Source: Halalkalibacter oceani (lineage in GTDB: Bacteria; Bacillota; Bacilli; Bacillales; Bacillaceae_D). Taken from it: 64,000 nucleotides of DNA. Each line of letters opens with the position of its first letter. Position 1 is the first letter of the stretch. The stretch lies in assembly GCF_023715605.1 (NCBI RefSeq), contig NZ_JAMBOL010000011.1, positions 62,001-126,000 of the forward strand, written 5' to 3'. A program made the translations under genes and the position numbers. Shown in pieces: positions 17,516 through 27,155 of the stretch. The notes below the pieces were generated by a model. It saw only the letters and a program-made list of their open reading frames with translations. It made no database searches and was not told the origin of the DNA.

Positions 17516-19234
17516 ATGCGTTATGTAGTTTATACAGCTATTGCTATTATCCTTGTTTTAATTGTAATAAGCGCCATTTTGCGCAGGAAAACGTATAAAG
17601 AAGTAGACCAGTTAGAAGAATGGAAAAATGACATTTTAAATCGGACGATACCGGAAGAAATCGGTAAGGTGAAACAATTACATATGTCAGGCCAGACGGA
17701 AGAAAAGTTCGAAGAATGGCGGAGCGAATGGGATGATATTGTCGGCACCATTTTACCAAACATTGAAGAGCAATTGTTTGATATAGAGGAGCTGGCAGCC
17801 AAAAACCGCTTTAAAAAAGCAAAGCTGCAAACGGAAACTACCCGCCAGAGGCTGCAAGGGATTGAAGATCAATTGAAGCAGATGCTTGAGGAAATCGATC
17901 AGCTCGTTCAAAGCGAGGAGCAGAACCGGACGGAGATCGATGATGTGAGAAGGCGTTACAAGGAGTTGCAGGCCGCTTTGTTAAAGCGCCGGGGTTCACT
18001 CGGGAAGGGTGTTGCCGGATTTGATGAACGAATGGAGCAGATTCAAACCTTGCTCGAATCATTCGAAACAGCGACAGCAGAAGGGAGTTATCTGAAGGCG
18101 CGCGATCATCTGCTAAAAGCGGGTGAATTGCTTCAGGAAACAGAGTCCCTGCTTGAGCGTTATCCAAAGCTGTTGGTTCAGGCTGAGACGACCATTCCAA
18201 ATGAGCTTAAAGAAATCGAGGAAGGCATGAAAGGGATGGAAGAGGCCGGCTACAAGCTGGAACCATTTTCGCTGGAAAAACAGCTATCAGGCATCAAAAG
18301 CGAGCTCGACAAGCTGAAGGAAGAGCTGCTGGCGTTGAAATGTGATGAGGCCGAGGAGCGGTTGCACGAGGTGTCAGCCCAAATAGAAGGGATTTATGAG
18401 CTGCTGGAGTTTGAAGTTGATTCAAAGCAATTTGTGACAGAGCAGTTGCCCGAGCTTGAGCAGCTTTGCGAGCAGGCCAAAAATCAGATCAATGATTTAT
18501 TTGAGGAGACCGTTCAGGTTCAGCAGAGCTATCATATTTCGAAAGAGAAGCTCGCCGCAAGGAAAAAGATGGAGGAAGCGGTACTTGATCTCACCAGACA
18601 GCTGGATGTCTTACAGGAAATTACGGCCAATGAGAGTCAGACATTCACGTCCATCCGTGAGATGGTAGAGGAATGGAAGCTTGAGATTACGAAGCTGACT
18701 CAGTCCATCGCCGAGGATAAACAGGCGTTGTTTGCTTTGCGCGAGGACGAATGGCGGGCAAAGGAAACACTCCACTCGCTTCAGGAAACATTGCTGGACA
18801 CGAAGCGGACGATCAAAAAAAGCAATATTCCAGGACTGCCGGAAGCTGCGCTGCTTACGCTCCAAGAAGCTGAGCAGAAAATGGATGAAGCGTCCGAGCA
18901 GCTGCATCAGGTTCCGTTGGAGCTGGGGCGGGTTACCGTTCTCGTCGAGGAAGCTGTAAAGACGGTTAAGGAAAGCGAAGAACTGATCAACGACACAATT
19001 GAGCTGGCAACATTTGCCGAGTATGTCATTCAGTTCGGCAACCGCTTCCGCAGCCGCTCACATGATGTGCATCAAGGGCTGACGAATGCGGAGCACTATT
19101 TCCGTCAGTATGAATATGAACAAGCGGTTGAAACAGCTGTTGCTGTGATCAAGCCTTATGACCCTGATGTGCTGGAACGGGTCGAGGAATATTTGAACAT
19201 GTATCAGAAAAGTGGATTAAAGCAGGAGATTTGA
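17516..19234 (+). CDS. ezrA: EzrA, septation ring regulator
   Basis: 572 residues. An N-terminal membrane helix (about residues 2-23) has the rest in the cytosol as almost continuous coiled coil rich in Glu, Lys, Leu and Gln, the spectrin-like architecture of EzrA. It restricts FtsZ ring formation to midcell and links division to wall synthesis. Start ATG follows GAAGGGAG. Terminator directly after. Between hisJ and the nifS/thiI pair, as in B. subtilis. Confidence 0.96.
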   Translation: MRYVVYTAIAIILVLIVISAILRRKTYKEVDQLEEWKNDILNRTIPEEIGKVKQLHMSGQTEEKFEEWRSEWDDIVGTILPNIEEQLFDIEELAAKNRFKKAKLQTETTRQRLQGIEDQLKQMLEEIDQLVQSEEQNRTEIDDVRRRYKELQAALLKRRGSLGKGVAGFDERMEQIQTLLESFETATAEGSYLKARDHLLKAGELLQETESLLERYPKLLVQAETTIPNELKEIEEGMKGMEEAGYKLEPFSLEKQLSGIKSELDKLKEELLALKCDEAEERLHEVSAQIEGIYELLEFEVDSKQFVTEQLPELEQLCEQAKNQINDLFEETVQVQQSYHISKEKLAARKKMEEAVLDLTRQLDVLQEITANESQTFTSIREMVEEWKLEITKLTQSIAEDKQALFALREDEWRAKETLHSLQETLLDTKRTIKKSNIPGLPEAALLTLQEAEQKMDEASEQLHQVPLELGRVTVLVEEAVKTVKESEELINDTIELATFAEYVIQFGNRFRSRSHDVHQGLTNAEHYFRQYEYEQAVETAVAVIKPYDPDVLERVEEYLNMYQKSGLKQEI

Positions 19235-19236
19235 CG

Positions 19237-19281
19237 AAGCTGCTGAAAAAGTATGATTTTTACTTTTTCAGCAGCTTTTTC
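19237..19281 (+). terminator. ezrA terminator
   Basis: A 17-base-pair stem (arms beginning AAGCTGCTGAAAAAGTA) with a seven-base loop and a T-run, three bases after the ezrA stop. Confidence 0.9.
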
Positions 19282-19318
19282 GTAATGAGCGTAGCCATTG
19301 CTCTTCATCGAGTTACAG
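19281..19318 (+). repeat. 38-base intergenic repeat, copy 1
   Basis: Begins CGTAATGAGCGTAGC and ends TCGAGTTACA. Nearly identical (about 35 of 38) to 21791-21828. The two copies bracket the nifS-thiI pair in direct orientation. Confidence 0.7.
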
Positions 19319-19355
19319 GCCTCGTCGCTCATGCTTTTTTACGAAGACGACAAGC

Positions 19356-19383
19356 TTGTTATTTGCCGATTTTGTGCTAACAT
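19356..19383 (+). promoter_or_regulatory. promoter of the nifS-thiI operon
   Basis: TTGTTA, a 16-base spacer and TAACAT with an extended-type TGC before it, 29 bases before the start codon. Confidence 0.45.
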
Positions 19384-19411
19384 AGATGGGTGTATATAGG
19401 GAGGCAGGCAG

Positions 19412-20566
19412 ATGATTTATCTAGATAACAGCGCGACAACACAACCATATAAAGATGTGGCAGAAGCATATATGAAGGTGGCAACACGTTATTTCGGCAA
19501 TCCTTCATCGCTGCACTCATTGGGGATGCAAGCCGAAAATTTGCTGATAGAAGCGCGAAACCGGATTGCTGATTTGCTTGAGGTCGAGGCACAGGAAATT
19601 ATCTTTACTTCCGGGGGAACAGAAGGCAACAGTTTAGCGATCAAAGGGACAGCTTATGCCCGAAGCACGCACGGGAAGCATGTGATCACGAGTCAGGTGG
19701 AGCATCCTTCTGTGCTGGAAAGCTTCCGGCAGCTTGAGCGTGAAGGATTTGAAGTGACGTATTTGCCTGTAACGGAGGAAGGGCGAGTGGAGCCTGATGA
19801 TGTCAGCCGGGCGCTGCGGCCGGATACGATTCTCGTTTCTCTGATCCATGTCAATAATGAAGTCGGTACGATTCAGCCGATTGAAGAAATTGGAAAGCGG
19901 CTCGCGGGCCATCCAAAAGTCTATTATCATGTCGACCATGTTCAAGGGATTACGAAAGTGCCGTTGAACGTAAAAGCGTCGAATGTCGATCTATGCACGT
20001 GTTCAGCCCATAAATTCCATGGTATGAAGGGGACGGGCTTTTTATATGTCCGCAAGGGACTGCAGCTGAGCCCACTTTTTCAGGGAGGTCAGCAGGAAGG
20101 CCGGATTCGCGCCGGAACGGAAAACGTGGCCGGTGTTGTGGCGATGGCCAAAGCGTTACGGATGACGGTTGAGCAGCAGGAACAGAAGCTGGCGAAATTG
20201 GTTCAGCAAAACAGACAAGTGCGCGATGTTCTGCATCAAATAGAAGGGGTGTATGTCAATTCTCCTGAGATTGACAGCGCCGCACCGCATATCATTAACT
20301 TTTCCGTACCGGGAATAAAGCCGGAGGTCCTCGTTCAATCATTAAGTGAGAAGGAGATCTACGTCTCGACAAAATCAGCCTGCTCCTCGAAGCTGAGCGC
20401 ACCGAGTCAAATATTGACCGCGATGGGCTTTGGCGAGGACAGAGCAAGCGCGGGAATCCGGATAAGCCTGTCTTTTGAAACGACAGAGGTAGAGATCGCC
20501 GCGCTAAATAAGGAATTGCAAACCGTTATCCCTGAATTGTTGGAGGTTGTAAAACGTGAAGTATAA
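19412..20566 (+). CDS. cysteine desulfurase (NifS/IscS family) partner of ThiI
   Basis: PLP enzyme that takes sulfur from cysteine as a persulfide. 384 residues. It has the N-terminal [10 protein letters not shown], the PLP lysine in CSAHKFHG (Lys201) and the active-site cysteine in KSACSS (Cys324). It overlaps thiI by 11 bases and corresponds to NifZ of B. subtilis, which serves 4-thiouridine synthesis through ThiI. A general Fe-S role is therefore less likely than a dedicated tRNA-modification role. Start ATG after GGGAGG. Confidence 0.95.
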   Translation: MIYLDNSATTQPYKDVAEAYMKVATRYFGNPSSLHSLGMQAENLLIEARNRIADLLEVEAQEIIFTSGGTEGNSLAIKGTAYARSTHGKHVITSQVEHPSVLESFRQLEREGFEVTYLPVTEEGRVEPDDVSRALRPDTILVSLIHVNNEVGTIQPIEEIGKRLAGHPKVYYHVDHVQGITKVPLNVKASNVDLCTCSAHKFHGMKGTGFLYVRKGLQLSPLFQGGQQEGRIRAGTENVAGVVAMAKALRMTVEQQEQKLAKLVQQNRQVRDVLHQIEGVYVNSPEIDSAAPHIINFSVPGIKPEVLVQSLSEKEIYVSTKSACSSKLSAPSQILTAMGFGEDRASAGIRISLSFETTEVEIAALNKELQTVIPELLEVVKREV

Positions 20567-21764
20567 TCATATTTTAGTACGTGTCGGAGAGCTTGCGTTG
20601 AAGGGGAAGAACCGTTCCCTTTTTGAAAAGCATCTCCAGGAAAATATAAAAATGAGCTTGAAGATGTTTCCCGCTTTGCGCTATAAGCGGACATTCGGCC
20701 GGATCATCATTGAATTAAACGGAGAAGATCATGAAGCGATCATCGAGAAGCTGCAAAATATTTTCGGGATTCATTCGTTCAGCCTGGCGCTAATGGTCGA
20801 GAACGATCTTGCCGAGATTCAAAAAGGAGCGCTGGAGGTGTTGAACAGTCATCCAGCGCCGGTAAAAACATTTAAAATTACAACGAAGCGCGCTTACAAG
20901 CAGTTTCCATATGATACGCAGCAGCTCAATCACAAAGTTGGCGGCTATGTGCTGGCCCATTCCTCCGATCAATTGAAAGTGGATGTTCATCAGCCTGATT
21001 TAGACATTCGCCTCGAAGTACGGGAAACAGCGACATATCTGACTTCAGCGACGTATCAAGGAGCCGGGGGACTGCCAGTTGGAACCGGAGGGAAAGTGTT
21101 GCTGCTTCTGTCAGGCGGAATCGACAGCCCGGTCGCCGGTTATTTGACGATGAAGCGCGGGACAAGAATTGAAGCGATTCATTTTCACAGTCCGCCGTAT
21201 ACGAATGAAAGGGCGAAGCAAAAGGTGCTCGACCTCGCGAAAACGTTAACAAAGTTTGGCAGCAGCGTCGTCGTTCACCTCGTCCCTTTTACCGAAATGC
21301 AAAAGCATATTCATCAGGAAGTGCCAAGTAATTTTCAAATGACGATTATGCGCAGGATGATGCTGAGAATCAGCGAAAAAATTGCTGAACGACGAAAGAT
21401 TCTCGCTTTGGCGACAGGGGAAAGTCTTGGGCAGGTCGCCAGTCAAACGCTGCACAGCATGAACACCATTAATGAAGTGACGAATTTACCGATTATTCGT
21501 CCACTGATTACAATGGATAAATTGGAAGTGATTGAAATCGCCAGACGCATCGACACCTATGATATTTCCATTCTTCCATATGAAGATTGCTGTACGATCT
21601 TTTTGCCGCCTGATTCAAAAACGAGACCGAGACGCGATCAGGCCCATAAATTCGAGCAGTTTGTCGAGACTGAGAAGTATGTCAACGATGCTGTCGAAAG
21701 AACGGAGCAAATTACGATTACAAGTTATACAAAAGCCCAGGAAGAAATCGAAGAACTGTTTTAA
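20556..21764 (+). CDS. thiI: ThiI, tRNA 4-thiouridine sulfurtransferase
   Basis: 402 residues. An N-terminal ferredoxin-like/THUMP region (about residues 1-165) is followed by a PP-loop adenylation domain with [13 protein letters not shown] (about 184-196). It adenylates U8 of tRNA and transfers sulfur delivered by the desulfurase encoded just upstream. No C-terminal rhodanese domain, as in B. subtilis, so it is the tRNA-modifying form. The start lies inside the end of the desulfurase gene, with GGAGG as ribosome site, so the two are coupled. Confidence 0.96.
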   Translation: MKYNHILVRVGELALKGKNRSLFEKHLQENIKMSLKMFPALRYKRTFGRIIIELNGEDHEAIIEKLQNIFGIHSFSLALMVENDLAEIQKGALEVLNSHPAPVKTFKITTKRAYKQFPYDTQQLNHKVGGYVLAHSSDQLKVDVHQPDLDIRLEVRETATYLTSATYQGAGGLPVGTGGKVLLLLSGGIDSPVAGYLTMKRGTRIEAIHFHSPPYTNERAKQKVLDLAKTLTKFGSSVVVHLVPFTEMQKHIHQEVPSNFQMTIMRRMMLRISEKIAERRKILALATGESLGQVASQTLHSMNTINEVTNLPIIRPLITMDKLEVIEIARRIDTYDISILPYEDCCTIFLPPDSKTRPRRDQAHKFEQFVETEKYVNDAVERTEQITITSYTKAQEEIEELF

Positions 21765-21790
21765 AAAATCAAAAAGAATTTCCGGTGACT

Positions 21791-21828
21791 CGTAATGAGC
21801 GTAGCGATTACTCTTCTTCGAGTTACAA
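21791..21828 (+). repeat. 38-base intergenic repeat, copy 2
   Basis: See 19281. This copy can fold, with GTAAT pairing ATTAC and ACTCG pairing CGAGT at its edges. It lies between thiI and the spore protein gene. Confidence 0.7.
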
Positions 21829-21954
21829 AAAAGGCTATAGCGAATCCGCACGCCGCTTTTTTTCTTAAATGAATTTGCATTAATTACCATTAAGCTGTTT
21901 GCATGTTTTCTGCCCTTTCGACTCATTCTATGAGTACAGAAGGAGGTGAGACAC

Positions 21955-22167
21955 ATGGCAAGCAACAACAGCGGTAACAGCAATCAATTACTTGTACCAG
22001 GTGTACAACAAGCTTTAGATCAAATGAAATATGAAATTGCACAAGAATTTGGTGTGCAACTAGGAGCTGACTCTACTTCTCGTGCCAACGGTTCTGTAGG
22101 AGGAGAGATCACAAAGCGTCTTGTTCAAATGGCTGAACAACAAATGGGTGGTTTCCAACAACAATAA
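21955..22167 (+). CDS. alpha/beta-type small acid-soluble spore protein
   Basis: 70 residues. It coats and protects spore DNA and is degraded at germination. The family core is complete: [15 protein letters not shown], then the GPR protease site in YEIAQEFGV, and a second DNA-binding block [17 protein letters not shown]. Perfect ribosome site AAGGAGGTGAG. Position after thiI matches sspA of B. subtilis. Expression would be forespore-specific (sigma-G), but I could not place a convincing sigma-G promoter. Confidence 0.97.
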   Translation: MASNNSGNSNQLLVPGVQQALDQMKYEIAQEFGVQLGADSTSRANGSVGGEITKRLVQMAEQQMGGFQQQ

Positions 22168-22183
22168 TATAGTATTGGCTTCC

Positions 22184-22217
22184 AGAGGGTGTCCTAACCG
22201 GGCGCCCTCTTTGCGTT
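22184..22217 (+). terminator. spore protein gene terminator
   Basis: GAGGGTGTCC pairs with GGGCGCCCTC across a five-base loop, then TTTGCGTT. Confidence 0.7.
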
Positions 22218-22278
22218 GCATCTTCTCATTCTATCTGGCACGATAGTAGGTGAATATGAAGGGGAAAGGAGAATGCGG

Positions 22279-23898
22279 ATGGGAACCTTATGGCACAACG
22301 GAACCTTTTTTACGATGAGCCAAGAAGGGGAAGTGGCAGAAGCCGTTTATGTCGAAAATGGATTAATTCAAGCTGTCGGAGAAACGGAGAAGCTTGAGCG
22401 GCAATATAAAGATCGAATGACGTCAAGGCGGGATGTTGGCGGTGCGTTTGTCTATCCGGGCTTTGTCGACAGCCATCTTCATCTGATCGGGCATGGGGAA
22501 AAGCTGCTTCGGCTTGATTTGTCAGAAGTGGCCTCGGCAGCGGAAATGAAACAGCTTTTGCGGAAAAAGGTGCTGGAGAACAAAGAGGACGAGTGGCTTT
22601 TTGCTGAAGGCTGGAATGAAAACAATTTCAGCGACCGGAAAATTTTTCACCGCTCTGAGCTCGATGAAATCGCTCCCGATCAGCCGATGTATTTGAGCAG
22701 GATTTGCCGCCATGCCGCGCTGGTCAACAGTGAAGCATTAAAGCGGGCGGGCATTTCAAGCGCGACTCCCGATCCGCCCGGGGGAGTGATTGTCCGGGAT
22801 CATCAAGGGGAACCGACAGGCTATTTATTAGATACGGCGACGGAATTGATCAAGCAAGTGATCCCACCGGTATCAGAGGAATACATACGCAGGGCGTTGA
22901 TGACAGCTGTAGATGATGTAGTAAAGCTCGGACTCGTCGGCGGACATACGGAGGATCTATTTTATTATGGCGGCTTCTTGCGGACATTTAAACAGTTTCA
23001 GGAAGTAATCGACGGCAAACGGCGAAAATTCCGCGCCCATCTGCTTATTCATCATGAGGCGCTCGCCGAGATGGAGGCAGCAGGGGTCAAAGAGCGGGAA
23101 ATCAGCCCGTTTTTGGAGCTGGGCGCGGTTAAAATCTTCGTCGATGGCGCTCTTGGCGGCAGGACCGCGCTGCTTCGCGATCCGTATACGGATGATCCGT
23201 CAACGTCCGGTGTGGCGATCCATACGGAAGAAGAGCTGCTGAAGCTTGTCAAGCTGGCCCGAGCGAAAGGACGTCCGGTCGCGCTTCATACAATTGGCGA
23301 TCAAGCATTGGCCCTTTCGCTGGCAGCAATTCAATCGTATCCGTTGGCAGACGGCGAAGGCAGAGACCGCTTGATTCATGTTCAAGTTGTTAATGACGAG
23401 TTAGTCGAGCAAATGACGAAGCTCCCTGTTGTGCTTGATATTCAGCCCCGCTTCGTCGTTTCAGACTTTCCATGGGTCATGGAGCGTCTTGGTTATGACA
23501 GGCTGCCGCACTCATTCGCCTGGAAGAGTCTGTTGGCCCGAGGCTTGCATTGCGCCGGCGGTTCGGACGCGCCGATTGAGCCGGTTGATCCTTTGCTCGG
23601 CATTCATGCCGCAGTGACGCGCAGAAAAGCCGGCGAGACGCATGAAGGCTACCTGCCGGAGCAGAAGCTTTCTGTATTTGAAGCAGTGACGCTTTTTACC
23701 CGGGGCAGCGCCTATGCGAGTAACAAAGAGAAGGAAAGGGGACAAATCGCACCTCGGTTTACAGCTGATTTTACGGTGCTTGACACGAATTTGTTTACGT
23801 GCGAGCCGGATCAGATTGTGAAGGCTAACGTAATGATGACGGTTGTCGATAACACGGTCGTCTATACCCGGGGCGGGGATAACGATGCTAAATCGTAA
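22279..23898 (+). CDS. YtcJ-like amidohydrolase
   Basis: 539 residues, amidohydrolase 3 family of metal-dependent hydrolases. The metal motif after the first beta-barrel strand reads SHLHLIGHG, a later KIFVDGALGGRTALL carries the carboxylated-lysine-type region, and a C-terminal metal Asp is in GGSDAPIEPVDP. Family members hydrolyse amide or ester bonds of varied small molecules, and the substrate here is unknown. Of two adjacent ATGs, 22279 is 7 bases from AAAGGAG while 22273 is 1 base away, so 22279 is chosen. No signal peptide. Confidence 0.88.
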   Translation: MGTLWHNGTFFTMSQEGEVAEAVYVENGLIQAVGETEKLERQYKDRMTSRRDVGGAFVYPGFVDSHLHLIGHGEKLLRLDLSEVASAAEMKQLLRKKVLENKEDEWLFAEGWNENNFSDRKIFHRSELDEIAPDQPMYLSRICRHAALVNSEALKRAGISSATPDPPGGVIVRDHQGEPTGYLLDTATELIKQVIPPVSEEYIRRALMTAVDDVVKLGLVGGHTEDLFYYGGFLRTFKQFQEVIDGKRRKFRAHLLIHHEALAEMEAAGVKEREISPFLELGAVKIFVDGALGGRTALLRDPYTDDPSTSGVAIHTEEELLKLVKLARAKGRPVALHTIGDQALALSLAAIQSYPLADGEGRDRLIHVQVVNDELVEQMTKLPVVLDIQPRFVVSDFPWVMERLGYDRLPHSFAWKSLLARGLHCAGGSDAPIEPVDPLLGIHAAVTRRKAGETHEGYLPEQKLSVFEAVTLFTRGSAYASNKEKERGQIAPRFTADFTVLDTNLFTCEPDQIVKANVMMTVVDNTVVYTRGGDNDAKS

Positions 23899-23969
23899 CT
23901 GTCAGACGACAGATTGTATGGTATCATGAACGATGGTAAAAAAGATGAAACATGTAAGGGAGTGGAAGA

Positions 23970-24965
23970 ATGAGCCGAAAACGCTGGTTGGCTTTAATTG
24001 CAGTAGCGATGCTGTTAGTGGCTTCTGCTGCAATGAATGTAGCGACTGCCACAATTTTTTCTGAATCAACGGCCTGGGGAATGCCGGGCGGGAATCAATG
24101 GGAAGAAACAATTGTCGAACGAGGGGAAGATGGGAGCGGCTTTATTGCGTTGCTCGATGTAAATGGCGTCATACAGGATAACGGTGAAACAGGATGGCTG
24201 CAAACGTCAAGCTATAATCACCGCCTGCTGCTGTCACAATTAGAGCATGCCGCCAAGGATCCTGCTGTGGAAGGCATTGTATTACGGGTCAACACACCAG
24301 GAGGCGGTGTAGTCGAGAGCGCCGAAATTCATGAGAAGATTATCGAAGCGCAGGAGGAGTATGGGAAGCCGGTCTTTGTCTCGATGGGGAGCATGGCCGC
24401 TTCAGGCGGGTATTACATTGCCGCGCCGGCAACGCAAATTGTCGCCAGTCCACAGACGATTACCGGTTCAATTGGTGTGATTATGGAATCGATCAATGTA
24501 GCCGAATTAGCGGAGAACTATGGGGTGAAAGTGAATACGATCAAGAGTGGACCGTATAAGGATATTATGTCTGCGACTCGCGAGATGACAGAGGAAGACC
24601 GAGCGATATTACAGGCTTTAATTGACGAATCCTACGATGAATTTGTCGCTGTAATCGCTAACGGCCGGGGCATGGCTGAGGATGAGGTTCGCCGGCTTGC
24701 GGATGGCCGCATTTACAGTGGCGCGCAGGCGCTGGAATTAAACCTCGTCGATCAGCTGGGAAGCCTCGATGATACAATCGCGGCAATGAAGGACTATTTA
24801 GGGGCGGATTACAGCGTTGTTCAATATGAATCAAGTCTTGGGTTTTCTCAGCTTTTTTCAATGTCGGTAAACAGAATGCTGTCATCAGAGGATGAGCTTG
24901 CCGGGCTTCACCGTTTATTGGCGGAGCATCGCTCGCCAACGTTAAAGTATCTTTATACAAATTAA
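23970..24965 (+). CDS. sppA: SppA, signal peptide peptidase
   Basis: Membrane-bound serine protease that clears leftover signal peptides. 331 residues. A single N-terminal membrane helix (about residues 5-27) is followed by the ClpP-like catalytic domain. The catalytic Ser is in SMAASGGYY (about 145) and the general base Lys in TIKSGPYKD (about 192), both present. Length and single-domain form match B. subtilis SppA. Followed 18 bases later by yteJ, its usual partner. Confidence 0.94.
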   Translation: MSRKRWLALIAVAMLLVASAAMNVATATIFSESTAWGMPGGNQWEETIVERGEDGSGFIALLDVNGVIQDNGETGWLQTSSYNHRLLLSQLEHAAKDPAVEGIVLRVNTPGGGVVESAEIHEKIIEAQEEYGKPVFVSMGSMAASGGYYIAAPATQIVASPQTITGSIGVIMESINVAELAENYGVKVNTIKSGPYKDIMSATREMTEEDRAILQALIDESYDEFVAVIANGRGMAEDEVRRLADGRIYSGAQALELNLVDQLGSLDDTIAAMKDYLGADYSVVQYESSLGFSQLFSMSVNRMLSSEDELAGLHRLLAEHRSPTLKYLYTN

Positions 24966-24983
24966 GGGAGGAGCTGAAGGAAA

Positions 24984-25556
24984 GTGGAGCAACGACCACG
25001 TTCTGATGGAAGACGAACGGTAAATGGCAAACTGCGTCATCGGGCGATGCAGCGCAAGCAAGAGCGGGAACATGTCATGCAGCCGGAAGCAGTGGAGGCG
25101 CCTTACTATTTGGCCGGCTTTTGGCTGAGACTGTGGGCTTTCCTGCTTGATCTTGTAACGGTTTATGCAATAAATGGTTTACTCCTCACCCCTCTCTGGC
25201 GTTTGGCAGGTGGGGGAGACATAACGATCACGTTCTTTAGCGGGCAGACCGTGCTTACGGCGTTGCTGTTTTTCCTTTATTTTGCGATCATGACAAAGGT
25301 TACCGGACAGACGATCGGCAAAATGGTTTTCGGGTTACGGGTGGTTTCCGTCAATGGTCTGCCGTTAACCTGGGGGCAAATCCTATTTCGGGAAGGTGTC
25401 GGCCGCCTGCTGCACCATATCTTTTTCTTTTTGCAAATTCTGTATGTGACCGTGGCGTTCACCGCACGCAAACAAGGCTTGCATGACATGGTCGCCGATA
25501 CGTTTGTCATTCAGGAGAAAGAGCCGGAACAGATGATTTACCAGCCTGTTCAGTGA
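24984..25556 (+). CDS. yteJ: YteJ, RDD-family membrane protein
   Basis: 190 residues. A basic N-terminal tail (about 35 residues) is followed by three or four membrane helices of the RDD family, recognisable from FWLRLWAFLLDLV and a second Arg-containing stretch, FREGVGRLLHHI. Its partner SppA is the immediate upstream gene, as in B. subtilis. RDD proteins are often linked to transport or stress, but no function is set. The start is GTG, 10 bases after GGAGGAG. Confidence 0.88.
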   Translation: MEQRPRSDGRRTVNGKLRHRAMQRKQEREHVMQPEAVEAPYYLAGFWLRLWAFLLDLVTVYAINGLLLTPLWRLAGGGDITITFFSGQTVLTALLFFLYFAIMTKVTGQTIGKMVFGLRVVSVNGLPLTWGQILFREGVGRLLHHIFFFLQILYVTVAFTARKQGLHDMVADTFVIQEKEPEQMIYQPVQ

Positions 25557-25577
25557 AATAAAAGGGGATGAAAAGAG

Positions 25578-25636
25578 AACGGTGGCTTCGTTCTGCGCGC
25601 GTCTGGAAGGAATGAACCCCCACTTTCCTTCCAGCC
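25578..25636 (+). repeat. intergenic repeat resembling 694-752
   Basis: CTGGAAGGAA (25603) and TTCCTTCCAG (25625) form a 10-base-pair hairpin. The whole 59-base stretch aligns with the motS terminator region, with shared GGCTTCG-TCTGC and CACTTTCCTTC. There is no T-run here, so it may have lost or never had terminator function. Confidence 0.6.
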
Positions 25637-25646
25637 TTAAAAAGAT

Positions 25647-25718
25647 GCGCGAACGTCGCCCGCTGCTTAGGGAGGATGAGCAAAAGGGAAAACAACCTTT
25701 TGTCTCATCCCCTTTTCG
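25647..25718 (+). terminator. yteJ terminator, part of an intergenic repeat family
   Basis: GGATGAG and AAAAGG pair with CCTTTT and CTCATCC (25674-25710), followed by CCTTTTCG. The CCGCTGCTTAGGG before it and the apex AAAAGG-GAAAACAA-CCTTTT resemble the elements at 35388 and 40644. Confidence 0.6.
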
Positions 25719-25782
25719 TTTAATTTACCAGGAAAAGGGCAAAATAGGGACATTTCGACATTATGCTGCTAAGGAGAATGAC

Positions 25783-26445
25783 ATGCGCTGGTTCCTGATT
25801 ATTTTACTCATTCTAGTCCTGCTGCTTGTCCTCATCATGATTACGAAGCTGACAATCTCGATCATTTATCGTCATTTGAAGGATGATGATTTGCTTGAGG
25901 TAGCTGTTCGTGTTTGGGGGATGCGCGTCTATACGTTCTCAGCTCCGGTTATTCAGCTCGATGATACGTCTCTTTCTTTAATCGTCAGGGAAGAGCAGGA
26001 GATGGGACCGAAAAAATCAGATAAGACACAGGCATTTACGATCAATACGTTATTGAATGATTTTCGCTTATTGAACGATCTAGTGCATCATGTCGTCGGT
26101 CTTCATCAAATTATGAAGCGGTTCCTTCGCCATGTTTCGCTCAAACAGCTTCATTGGTATACTGCCTTTGGAGTGGGAGAAGCGGCCATGACCGCTCAGC
26201 TAAGCGGGGTGATCTGGGGATTGAAAGGGAGCATGATTGGCCTTTTGTCACATTATGTAAAAGTCAAGCAGCTTCCGAAGCTCAGAGTGGATCCGCGGTT
26301 TCAGGAAGTGATCACGCAAGTTTCCTTTTCATGCATGATTTCCTTTCGAATCGGACATGCTATCGTTGCAGGTCTAATGCTGCTTAAGCATTGGAAACAA
26401 AGGCCGACAAGGTCCGAAAAGGACGCGGTTCAAGAAACTATGTAA
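25783..26445 (+). CDS. ytfI: YtfI, DUF2953 membrane-anchored protein
   Basis: 220 residues. An N-terminal membrane helix (about residues 2-22, very rich in Leu and Ile) precedes a soluble domain of DUF2953. A longer upstream GTG frame runs through the repeat/terminator, so the ATG at 25783 (AAGGAG, spacing 6) is the start. 19 bases before ytfJ (gerW), its constant neighbour in Bacillus, so probably co-transcribed. The function is unknown; the neighbour suggests a sporulation link. Confidence 0.88.
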   Translation: MRWFLIILLILVLLLVLIMITKLTISIIYRHLKDDDLLEVAVRVWGMRVYTFSAPVIQLDDTSLSLIVREEQEMGPKKSDKTQAFTINTLLNDFRLLNDLVHHVVGLHQIMKRFLRHVSLKQLHWYTAFGVGEAAMTAQLSGVIWGLKGSMIGLLSHYVKVKQLPKLRVDPRFQEVITQVSFSCMISFRIGHAIVAGLMLLKHWKQRPTRSEKDAVQETM

Positions 26446-26463
26446 CGACAGGAGGAAGAAAAA

Positions 26464-26934
26464 ATGTCAGATCATCCGATTCAAGGCTTAATGAAAACAG
26501 CAATGGAAAATTTAAAAGAAATGGTCGATGTGAATACAATTATCGGTGATCCCGTTGAAACCCCGGACGGCAGCGTCATTATGCCTGTCTCAAAGGTTGG
26601 TTTCGGCTTTGCGGCCGGTGGGAGCGAGTTTGTGATTGAATCTTCTCATCATGGTGACGAGCATGATACCGGACATCCGTTTGGCGGCGGTAGCGGTGGC
26701 GGTGTTTCGATAACGCCGATTGCCTTTTTAGTTGTAAACAGCCACGGGGTGAAAATGGTGCATCTTGACAGCAACACTCACCTTTATGAAAAGCTGCTGG
26801 ACTTTGCTCCGCAAGTAGTGGAAAAAATCCAGCAGATGCTCAGTTCGAATCAACAGCAAACAAATTCAAGCTATCAGACAGGACAGCAGCAGAACCATTA
26901 TCAGCAACCCCGCCACGATCAGCCGCCGGTATAG
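26464..26934 (+). CDS. ytfJ: YtfJ/GerW family sporulation protein
   Basis: 156 residues. The conserved N-terminal domain reads PIQGLMKTAMENLKEMVDVN, followed by VIMPVSKVGFGFAAGGSEF. Then come a Gly/His-rich segment (about 65-80) and a Gln/Asn-rich tail (about 125-156). In B. subtilis this protein (GerW) is needed for germination of spores with L-alanine. Start ATG behind GGAGGAAG. Second gene of the ytfI-ytfJ pair. Confidence 0.93.
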   Translation: MSDHPIQGLMKTAMENLKEMVDVNTIIGDPVETPDGSVIMPVSKVGFGFAAGGSEFVIESSHHGDEHDTGHPFGGGSGGGVSITPIAFLVVNSHGVKMVHLDSNTHLYEKLLDFAPQVVEKIQQMLSSNQQQTNSSYQTGQQQNHYQQPRHDQPPV

Positions 26935-26999
26935 TTGTAAAAAGGCGCGAAGGTTGTCAAAGAGGACAGCGGCTTCGTCCAACCGCTATGATGTGAAAA

Positions 27000-27032
27000 C
27001 CCGTTGTGAGTGGATGTCTCACAACGGGTTTG
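27000..27032 (+). terminator. hairpin after ytfJ
   Basis: CCCGTTGTGAG and CTCACAACGGG flank a seven-base loop, with a short T-run. The 40607 hairpin has the same TTGTGAG / CTCACAA core with its loop inverted (TGGAT against ATCCA). Confidence 0.6.
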
Positions 27033-27155
27033 TGGCAAAATGAAGCGCCGAGGTCGCCAGTGTCCAAATTCAGGATACTCTTTTGTTGTCAGCGGTTCCT
27101 TTTCTCGTGTAAGATAGGGATGTACATATTTCCAATCGAAAAAGGAGGAATCAGC

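Noticed and set aside
17838-18907. Long minus-strand frames inside ezrA
   Set aside because: Antisense frames produced by the biased codon use of a coiled-coil gene; no starts or neighbours support them.
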